Origin: Peribacillus asahii | Lineage (GTDB): Bacteria; Bacillota; Bacilli; Bacillales; DSM-1321 | Assembly (NCBI RefSeq): GCF_003570725.1 | Contig: NZ_QWVS01000034.1 | Location: forward strand, 1-64,000 | DNA: 64,000 nucleotides | Direction: 5' to 3' | In this document: positions 58,020 through 64,000 of the stretch, one piece after another | How positions within the stretch are numbered: the first letter of the stretch is position 1 | Layout of the letters: each line of letters starts with the position of its first letter | Position numbers and translations under genes: made by a program | The notes under the pieces: generated by a model | The model's database searches: none | Told to the model about the DNA's origin: nothing | Seen by the model: only the letters and a program-made list of their open reading frames with translations

Positions 58020-58814
58020 TTAGGTTTTACTTAGCGTTTCATCTTTTAGATCATCGTTATAAGCTATCCAGTAAGCAAGGGATACAAAGATGCTTCCTCC
58101 CACAGCATTTCCTAAAAAAACCGGAATAAAGTTTCTTAGAAAGTCCATCCAGCCAAAGTGACCCGCAAATATAGCAGCTGGAATGATAAACATATTGGCT
58201 ACTACGTGCTGAAACCCAATAGCGACAAATGCCATAATCGGAAACCAAATTGCTAAAATTTTTCCGCTCATTTCTTCCGAACCATAGGATAACCAGACAG
58301 CGAGACCCACTAACCAATTACAACCTATTGCTGAATAAAAGGATGTCCAAAATCCTTCGCTTAATTTCCCTTCGGCAAATGCAAGGGTTTTAATGAGAAA
58401 AGGTCCTTCGCTTATAAGACCTGCTAAGTGGCCAAAAACGTAAGCGATAAAAACAGCTCCTACAAAATTGCTAATGGTAATCCAAATCCAGTTATAAATG
58501 AGCTTACCTACTGATACTTTTCTTGCAATACATGCTATGGAGACGGCCATCATATTGCCTGTTAATAGCTCTCCTCCCGCTAACAGGATTAGAATGAGTC
58601 CTAGAGGGAACACGGCCGCACCTAAAAAAGAACCAAATGTTCCCCAGCTTTCCGGAAGAGTAGCTGTTACACGAATATCTAAAAGATATCCTAGTGAAAT
58701 AAACGCGCCCCCTAAAAATCCTAATATAAGCATATTTTTTAAAGAGAGATTTGCTTTTTTCGTTCCGGCTTCCATAGCTACTTTTGCTATATAGTTCGGT
58801 TTTAGAAATCCCAT
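58020..58814 (-). CDS. yrhG: FNT-family formate/nitrite channel (YrhG-like)
   Basis: This pentameric FNT channel moves formate or nitrite across the membrane. Six hydrophobic spans, the GELLTGNMM segment and GFQHVVANMF with the central histidine are present. ATG at 58814 gives 264 residues and lies seven bases after GGGGG; an ATG two codons earlier touches that site. Its stop is 35 bp before fdhF, so channel and enzyme are probably co-transcribed and formate is the likely solute. No clear promoter could be read in the 106-bp divergent gap. Confidence 0.9.
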   Translation of the reverse strand: MGFLKPNYIAKVAMEAGTKKANLSLKNMLILGFLGGAFISLGYLLDIRVTATLPESWGTFGSFLGAAVFPLGLILILLAGGELLTGNMMAVSIACIARKVSVGKLIYNWIWITISNFVGAVFIAYVFGHLAGLISEGPFLIKTLAFAEGKLSEGFWTSFYSAIGCNWLVGLAVWLSYGSEEMSGKILAIWFPIMAFVAIGFQHVVANMFIIPAAIFAGHFGWMDFLRNFIPVFLGNAVGGSIFVSLAYWIAYNDDLKDETLSKT

Positions 58815-58920
58815 GTCCATACCCCCAATTTGGTTCGTGTATTAATATTTACCATGATGGGAAATTTATTAAAGAATTTAGAGCTTTTTTGTTAAGTTGG
58901 AGTAGAAAGGGGGTCTTATT

Positions 58921-59139
58921 TTGGAAAAGGAAAATCTATATCAGCATGTTCGATCTATGATCGTTTCATCGACGCATCAACCAAAATATATGTCTATTTC
59001 CCCTGTGAAAGTGGCCGATTTATTTGGTATTTCTACGGTTGAAGTTGAACATGCATTGCAGGAATTTGTAGAGGAAGGTCGTTTGAAAACTTCAAAACTA
59101 GAAGGTCCTCCAAATTGTGACATATATTTATTACCTTAA
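58921..59139 (+). CDS. Small winged-helix-like protein, divergent from the fdh operon
   Basis: This 72-residue protein contains SISPVKVADLFGISTVEVEHALQEFVEEGRL, the pattern of a short winged helix-turn-helix, ending in a beta hairpin (CDIYLLP). TTG follows AAAGGGGG by seven bases. Divergent orientation and a 106-bp shared gap suggest it may regulate the formate operon, an inference only. A terminator follows, so it is monocistronic. Confidence 0.75.
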   Translation: MEKENLYQHVRSMIVSSTHQPKYMSISPVKVADLFGISTVEVEHALQEFVEEGRLKTSKLEGPPNCDIYLLP

Positions 59140-59187
59140 CTAGTAAGGTAGGGGATATAAGGTTTGAGGGAATGTAATCGATGATTG

Positions 59188-59214
59188 AAGGACTGCCAAA
59201 TCGGTAGTCCTTTT
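59188..59214 (+). terminator. Intrinsic terminator
   Basis: AAGGACTGCC pairs over 10 positions with GGTAGTCCTT around AAATC, followed by T residues. It ends the small winged-helix gene. Nothing else is recognised before 59387. Confidence 0.88.
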
Positions 59215-59386
59215 ATGTTGGTGTAATACGTTGATGCTCCATGTTGTTACTAGTTAATAGAAAACAAGGGATGAGGATTTTTGGATAAGAAAGGTATAAA
59301 AAATCTTTTAAATGTATGTTCAATAACGGGAATGAAAAAACTACGCTCGTATGACAAATTAATTTATTCACAAAGGAAGTGGGTAT

Positions 59387-60847
59387 TTGGAAAAGTTTGA
59401 ACAATTTAATAAAAGCTTTATAGATGGAGAATGGACAGAAGGGAAGAACGGTAGAACGGTTGAAGATAGGGATCCATATGATCAATCGCTTATTACAACG
59501 TTTAGTTTAGCAAGTTTAGATCAGCTTCATAAAGCGTTTGAAACAGCAAAAGAAGCTCAGAAGGAATGGGGGAAAACAAAGCCTGAAGAAAGACTTGAGA
59601 TTTTAAAAAAAGCGAGCGATTATTTACGAACGAATCGTGAGGAGGTTGTTGGGATAGTTTCTCGTGAAACGGGTGGAAGCGTTATTAAGGCTAATGTTGA
59701 ATTTGATTTAAGTCTAGAGTATCTAGAGGCTTCCTTTAACCTTGTGGATAAGGTTTATCAACATCGAGAAGTGCAATCTTCAGTTGAGGCAAAGAAAAAT
59801 TATGTATATCGGTTACCTCTAGGTGTTATTACATCGATTTCTCCTTTTAACTTTCCAATGAACTTATCGATGCGAACAATTGCGCCTGCTTTGGCTTTAG
59901 GAAATACCGTCGTACATAAACCGGATACACAAACAGGTTTATCTGGAGGTTCTATCATTGCACGAGCATTTGAAGCGGCAGGACTTCCCAAAAGCGTATT
60001 TCAAGTCATTCAAACGGATTTACAAGAGATTGGGGATGAAATGCTGACAAGTCCTCATTCAGGCTTAATTAGCTTTACGGGTTCCACTCCAGTTGGACAG
60101 CATATAGGTGAAATAGCTGGGAAGCTATTAAAGCGGGTTGCTTTAGAACTAGGCGGGAATAATCCTTTTATTGTTCTTTCTGATGCGGATGTGGATCGTG
60201 CAGTGGATGCTGCAATATTTGGTAAATTCATTCATCAAGGTCAAATTTGTATGATTATTAATCGAATTATCATTCATAAAGATAAATATGATGAATTTGT
60301 TCAAAAATATGTTGAAAGAGTAAAGCAAATTCCTTATGGAGATCCGAAAGATCCTAAAACAATCATTGGTCCTTTAATTAATGAACGTCAAGCAGATAAG
60401 GCAATGGAAATCATTGAACAAGCAAAAGCAGAAGGAAACAAATTGGCTTTAGAAGGTCAACGAATGGGCAATCTTCTAACTCCATATGTGTTTGTAGATG
60501 TAGACAATAAAAGCAAGCTTGCTCAGACGGAACTATTTGCTCCGATTTCGACGATTATTAAAGCCGAATCAGATGAACGCGCTATCGAGTTAGCCAATGA
60601 TACAGAATACGGTTTAAGTTCTGCTATCTTTACGAATGACTTAGAAAAAGGAAGAGAACTTGGTTTGAAGGTTGAAAGTGGTATGACTCATATTAATGAT
60701 CAAACCGTGAACGATAGTCCTTCTGTTCCATTTGGAGGAACAAAGGCAAGTGGAATGGGACGCTTTGGTAATGAGTGGATTGTAGAAGAATTTACTGTAA
60801 CAAAGTGGATTTCAGTACAAACAGAATATCGAAAATATCCGTTTTAA
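59387..60847 (+). CDS. NAD(P)-dependent aldehyde dehydrogenase (YfmT-like)
   Basis: This aldehyde dehydrogenase superfamily enzyme oxidises an aldehyde to the acid. The catalytic Cys288 (HQGQICM), general base Glu254 (LELGGNNP) and oxyanion Asn155 (SPFNFPMN) are in place over 486 residues. It most resembles bacterial benzaldehyde/vanillin dehydrogenases such as B. subtilis YfmT; the substrate is not certain. TTG follows AAAGGAAG with normal spacing. It is flanked by terminators, so it is probably a single-gene unit. Confidence 0.88.
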   Translation: MEKFEQFNKSFIDGEWTEGKNGRTVEDRDPYDQSLITTFSLASLDQLHKAFETAKEAQKEWGKTKPEERLEILKKASDYLRTNREEVVGIVSRETGGSVIKANVEFDLSLEYLEASFNLVDKVYQHREVQSSVEAKKNYVYRLPLGVITSISPFNFPMNLSMRTIAPALALGNTVVHKPDTQTGLSGGSIIARAFEAAGLPKSVFQVIQTDLQEIGDEMLTSPHSGLISFTGSTPVGQHIGEIAGKLLKRVALELGGNNPFIVLSDADVDRAVDAAIFGKFIHQGQICMIINRIIIHKDKYDEFVQKYVERVKQIPYGDPKDPKTIIGPLINERQADKAMEIIEQAKAEGNKLALEGQRMGNLLTPYVFVDVDNKSKLAQTELFAPISTIIKAESDERAIELANDTEYGLSSAIFTNDLEKGRELGLKVESGMTHINDQTVNDSPSVPFGGTKASGMGRFGNEWIVEEFTVTKWISVQTEYRKYPF

Positions 60848-60904
60848 AAGAAGTGGGCGGTCTTTCACGTTTTGTGGAGGCTCTTTCTTATTAACCTCAC
60901 TGAT

Positions 60905-60951
60905 AAAAATAGGTGGTACTAGCCTTATAGGTTGAGTACCACCTATTTTTA
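60905..60951 (+). terminator. Bidirectional intrinsic terminator
   Basis: AAAAATAGGTGGTACT (60905-60920) pairs perfectly with AGTACCACCTATTTTT (60935-60950). The long stem with A and T flanks works in both directions. Confidence 0.93.
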
Positions 60952-61119
60952 TCTTATAGAATTTAATTATGTTAAAATGTATGAACGTTTCTTATGGGCA
61001 TTCATACCTTATAGTGGGAAAGGTGATTTAGGTTATCGATTTAGAGTAAATCGTTTGTATTGCGATTGTAATTAAGAGATGTGTTACCATTTCTTTTCGA
61101 TAAAGAAGGTGGTTAAACG

Positions 61120-61683
61120 TTGAGCGAGTGGAAACAAGAAGAATTCTTTGATAACCTTCCTCCTCAGTTCGGTGATAAGCTCGACCTGTTTGGTTCAATG
61201 ATTGTTTCAATGGGGAATTTTATTACAGTTATTGGTATTTTGTTGGGAATAGAAGGAGTAGAAGAAGTAGAAGAAGAGATAGGTGAAGATGGAGAAATAT
61301 TAAATCCAGGAGCCCAAAGAAGGTCAGCAGCTAATAGTAATTCAACAACTAATAATAAAAAGACTAACGGCAGTTCAGGAACTACTGGCGATTCCGAATC
61401 GGAATTAGATTTGGCCTTTGCCTTTGCTTTAATGGGTGCAGTACTTATTACCATTGGAGATCTTGTTTCTGCCGCTGGGGTAGCGATTGAAATAGAACAG
61501 GCAATAATTGAAGAAGAACGAGTCAAACAACAGCAAATTGAGCAAGACAAACTGATAAAAAATATGCAAAACGAAATCAATACATTGAAAAGAGAAATGA
61601 AATCATTGCTAAGAACGACCAGCGCTCTAGAAAAAGAGGTCGTGTTTTTACAGAGAGCTGTTTATGTCAGTTATTTAAAGTGA
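61120..61683 (+). CDS. Unrecognised membrane protein with two spans and coiled coil
   Basis: This 187-residue protein has no family that I recognise. It has an amphipathic N-terminus (EWKQEEFFDNLPPQFG), a hydrophobic span (about 22-44), an acidic patch VEEVEEEIGEDGE, a Ser/Asn/Thr-rich linker (about 68-92), a second span (about 97-122) and a long C-terminal coiled coil (about 125-175). TTG follows AGAAGGTGG. A 7-bp inverted repeat lies upstream (61037-61053). The low-complexity linker suggests a fast-evolving protein. Confidence 0.72.
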   Translation: MSEWKQEEFFDNLPPQFGDKLDLFGSMIVSMGNFITVIGILLGIEGVEEVEEEIGEDGEILNPGAQRRSAANSNSTTNNKKTNGSSGTTGDSESELDLAFAFALMGAVLITIGDLVSAAGVAIEIEQAIIEEERVKQQQIEQDKLIKNMQNEINTLKREMKSLLRTTSALEKEVVFLQRAVYVSYLK

Positions 61684-61710
61684 TTGGGAGAACCGGAATA
61701 GATAGAGGAT

Positions 61711-61746
61711 AAAAAAGGAAAGGCTGAGCTTCTTTCTTTTTTATTT
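61711..61746 (+). terminator. Probable low-GC intrinsic terminator
   Basis: AAAAAAG-GAAAG can pair with CTTTCTTTTTT around GCTGAGCTT with one bulged base, followed by T-rich sequence. It is weak in GC content. Confidence 0.55.
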
Positions 61747-61908
61747 TGCCTATTGAAATAGCTATTTGAGTAATGGGGACATGCTGAATCCTTAACGAGA
61801 GAGGGCTGGGACGATTTTAGCTGCTTTGCCAACTATTGATAAGCATGTGTCTGAAACGGAAGTAAAAACTATTCTTATCCCCAATCTTGGGGAATGGGGG
61901 TGAAATTT

Positions 61909-62334
61909 ATGAATGTAATTATGGATTTACAGGAGTGGCAGAGAGAGAAGCAGATTAAGTATGAGCGGAGAATCCTTCGAGAGCTATCGCTTGAACAGGT
62001 CAAAGCGCGTTTTTTACAGTACTTTGATAAAGGCTACATAGATGTGGTGGAGGAAGGGTGTTTAGATATCGCCATAGAAGCCTTTTTACTGGGAGCGCAT
62101 TATAGCAAATTTGGCTATTATGGAGAGTCTGAAGAAGAGGTAAGGGCACGATGCTTTCAAGAACGGAAATACTTGGTTGATACGCTGTTTCATTTTATTC
62201 GATATTGGGGCAAGATTGGCTCAAATGAGAATGTTGAAGAGGGACTCTATTATCGCTGTGAAGGATATGTAGAGGCCTGGTGGAAGGATGGGTTTAAAAC
62301 GGGGGAAAAGCGTCATAAAATGAAGCTGCATTGA
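61909..62334 (+). CDS. ybaK: DUF2521 family protein YbaK
   Basis: This soluble protein of the Bacillus-specific DUF2521 family has 141 residues from ATG 61909. Conserved segments include EEGCLDIAIEAFLLGAHYS and YVEAWWKDGF. An ATG five codons upstream is nearly on top of its purine stretch, whereas GGGGTGA is well placed for 61909. It is located next to cwlD as in B. subtilis; function is unknown. Confidence 0.88.
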   Translation: MNVIMDLQEWQREKQIKYERRILRELSLEQVKARFLQYFDKGYIDVVEEGCLDIAIEAFLLGAHYSKFGYYGESEEEVRARCFQERKYLVDTLFHFIRYWGKIGSNENVEEGLYYRCEGYVEAWWKDGFKTGEKRHKMKLH

Positions 62335-62406
62335 AGCTAGAATTTGTTCTAATTCCGTAGTTCGTCCCATATTTTTAATGTATAGGGGCAAACGGAAGGA
62401 GAGCAA

Positions 62407-63129
62407 ATGACAAGGAAGCTAAAGTATGGAGGATTTGCGTTAGGTATAGTCATTCTTTTTCTAATTGTGACAGTGAAGTTTGTGGAAGATGATTCATGGA
62501 ATGCTTGGAATTTACCCTTATCTGGGAAGGTTGTCGTGTTAGATGCAGGTCATGGCGGGATGGATGGGGGAGCGAATATAGGCAATGTAATGGAAAAAGA
62601 TATTGCCCTAAGCGTAACGTTAAAACTACGAGATTATTTGCAAGAACAAGGTGCATTAGTCATTCTGACAAGGGACGATGACTCGGATTTAGCAGCGAAA
62701 GACACGAAAGGGATTTATCTTCGTAAAAGTGAGGATTTACGCAAGCGAGTCGAGCTCATTAATGAATCGGAAGCGGACTTATTTCTCAGTATTCATTTAA
62801 ATGCTTTCCCTTCAAAAAGCTCGAAAGGGGCACAGACTTTTTACACTACGCGTTATGAAGAAAATGAGCAGTTGGCAAAATTCATTCAAGCAGAAATTAT
62901 TCGGAACTTGGAGAACACATCCCGTTATGCCAAAACGATTAATCGAGTCTATTTAATGGACTACGCTAAGAAGCCAGGAGCACTTGTTGAGATTGGCTTT
63001 TTGTCAAATGCTGAAGAGAGGGAACGCTTAGTGAAAGTTGAGTACCAAGAGCAAATTGCCGCTTCGATTTATAAAGGAGTGCTACGTTATTTAACCGAGG
63101 AAAAGATTACGGAAAAAGGAGAGCCTTGA
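62407..63129 (+). CDS. cwlD: CwlD, N-acetylmuramoyl-L-alanine amidase (spore cortex)
   Basis: CwlD cleaves the peptide from muramic acid during muramic-delta-lactam formation in the spore cortex, a modification needed for germination. An N-terminal signal/anchor helix (FALGIVILFLIVTVKFV) is followed by an amidase_3 zinc domain: LDAGHGGMDGG, FLSIHLNA and LVEIGFLSNAEE. The length is 240. ATG follows GGAAGGAGAG. The stop lies inside the terminator stem. Confidence 0.95.
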   Translation: MTRKLKYGGFALGIVILFLIVTVKFVEDDSWNAWNLPLSGKVVVLDAGHGGMDGGANIGNVMEKDIALSVTLKLRDYLQEQGALVILTRDDDSDLAAKDTKGIYLRKSEDLRKRVELINESEADLFLSIHLNAFPSKSSKGAQTFYTTRYEENEQLAKFIQAEIIRNLENTSRYAKTINRVYLMDYAKKPGALVEIGFLSNAEERERLVKVEYQEQIAASIYKGVLRYLTEEKITEKGEP

Positions 63130-63150
63130 GATGCGAAAGGCTCTTTTTTT
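63120..63150 (+). terminator. Intrinsic terminator overlapping the cwlD stop
   Basis: AGAGCCTT (63120-63127) pairs with AAGGCTCT (63137-63144), followed by a T run. The 5' arm includes the last cwlD codons. Confidence 0.9.
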
Positions 63151-63189
63151 CGTTCTGAGTTTTGGTAATTAAGTATTTATTCTGTTGTG

Positions 63190-63198
63190 TGTTATACT
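63190..63198 (+). promoter_or_regulatory. Extended -10 promoter of salA
   Basis: TG-T-TATACT is an extended -10 element; no good -35 is seen at 17 bp. It lies 42 bp before the salA start, in the gap after the cwlD terminator. Confidence 0.55.
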
Positions 63199-63240
63199 AC
63201 TATTGGTAAAAGAAAACAACTTGAGAAGGGGTGCTCGAAC

Positions 63241-64000
63241 TTGTTAACAGAAGAGAAAGTACTGGATATATTAAAGGGGTTAAATGATCCTTTTCTTCAT
63301 AAAAGCTTAGTAGAAACAAATGGTGTATTAGAAATTAAAATAAAGCCTGAAAAAAATCACGTAAGTGTGAAGTTGGCTATTGCGAAAACAGGTACATCTG
63401 AGCAAATGCAATTACAAATGCAAGTAGTTGAGCTATTGAAAGAGGCTGGAGCAGCATCCGTAGGTATTCGATTCACTGAACTTCCTGAAGAAGAGTTAGC
63501 GAAACATCGTGAAAGCATGCCGGAAGAAGACCTTGGTTTATTATCTCCAAATAGTAAGACGAAATTTATTGCCATTGCGAGCGGAAAAGGCGGCGTTGGT
63601 AAATCAACTATTTCGGTAAACTTTGCGACAGCGCTAGCGCGTTTAGGGAAAAAAGTGGGGTTAGTCGATGCAGATATTTATGGGTTTAGTGTACCGGATA
63701 TGATGGGTATTACAAAACGACCAGTTGTACGTGGGGAAAAAATTATTCCTGTGGAACGTTTTGGTGTACAAGTTATCTCCATGGGCTTCTTTGTAGAAGA
63801 TAATGCTCCAATTATTTGGAGAGGACCGATGCTTGGAAAAATGCTAAATAGCTTCTTCCAAGAAGTAGAGTGGGATGATTTAGATTATTTAGTATTAGAT
63901 TTACCACCAGGTACAGGGGACGTTGCTTTAGATGTTCATACGATGCTCCCAGCTTGTAAAGAAATTATTGTTACAACTCCACATCCAACAGCTGCATTTG
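63241..64000 (+). CDS. salA: SalA/Mrp-family P-loop ATPase (partial, runs off the window)
   Basis: This Mrp/NBP35 iron-sulfur carrier-type ATPase is called SalA in B. subtilis, where it affects protease gene expression. The N-terminal MIP18-like domain (MLTEEKVLDILKGLNDPF) is followed by Walker A GKGGVGKST, DADIYGFSVPDMMG and LDLPPGTGDVALDVH. About 253 residues are present and the 3' end is missing. TTG at 63241 follows GAGAAGGGG; no closer ATG exists in frame. The order cwlD-salA is as in B. subtilis. Confidence 0.93.
   Translation, partial: MLTEEKVLDILKGLNDPFLHKSLVETNGVLEIKIKPEKNHVSVKLAIAKTGTSEQMQLQMQVVELLKEAGAASVGIRFTELPEEELAKHRESMPEEDLGLLSPNSKTKFIAIASGKGGVGKSTISVNFATALARLGKKVGLVDADIYGFSVPDMMGITKRPVVRGEKIIPVERFGVQVISMGFFVEDNAPIIWRGPMLGKMLNSFFQEVEWDDLDYLVLDLPPGTGDVALDVHTMLPACKEIIVTTPHPTAAF

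Overview
This is a low-GC Firmicute chromosome segment from the family Bacillaceae. The gene order matches the origin-proximal information-processing region of Bacillus subtilis: 5S rRNA, ctsR-mcsA-mcsB-clpC-radA-disA, yacL-ispD-ispF-gltX, a cysteine T-box with cysE-cysS-mrnC-rlmB-rae1-sigH, rpmG-secE-nusG, rplK-rplA, rplJ-rplL, ybxB, rpoB-rpoC, the str operon (rpsL-rpsG-fusA-tuf), the S10/spc/alpha ribosomal super-operon, ecfA1-ecfA2-ecfT-truA-rplM-rpsI, and ybaK-cwlD-salA at the right edge. Protein sequences are close to B. subtilis but clearly a different species. The genus cannot be fixed from this window.

Positions 1-16.5 kb hold the CtsR-controlled protein-arginine-phosphorylation and ClpC system, DNA-repair and c-di-AMP genes, two isoprenoid steps, two tRNA synthetases, cysteine synthesis, RNA-processing enzymes and the sporulation sigma factor SigH. 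Positions 16.7-33.9 kb hold translocase and antitermination genes, ribosomal stalk proteins with the L10 leader, RNA polymerase beta and beta-prime, and the str operon. Positions 34.1-48.8 kb are the long ribosomal protein cluster with two tandem sigma-A promoters, secY, adk, infA and rpoA. Positions 48.8-53.5 kb carry an ECF vitamin-transporter energizing module, truA and the L13/S9 operon.

From 53.5 to 61.7 kb the B. subtilis-like order is interrupted by accessory metabolic genes. A five-gene minus-strand unit encodes a formate/nitrite channel, a formate-dehydrogenase-like molybdoenzyme, a DUF1641 partner, a copper-chaperone-fold protein without metal-binding cysteines, and a 45-residue four-cysteine protein. 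Around it lie a small winged-helix protein, an aldehyde dehydrogenase, a Coa1-like membrane protein and an unrecognised two-span membrane protein. The conserved order resumes with ybaK-cwlD-salA.

The most unusual observations are: (1) the methionine aminopeptidase gene normally between adk and infA is a decayed pseudogene with frameshifts, stops and a loss around a metal-ligand motif; (2) ybxB appears to start with CTG; (3) the nusG ribosome binding site is about 23 bases from its start codon with a hairpin in between; (4) ribosomal protein S12 has His in place of an arginine that is otherwise strongly conserved, in the streptomycin-site loop; (5) the FDH-like enzyme has Cys-Gln rather than Cys-His at the molybdenum site; (6) several structured leaders and intercistronic hairpins, including one before ecfA1 and one between fusA and tuf. 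No CRISPR array, insertion sequence, tRNA gene or prophage was seen.
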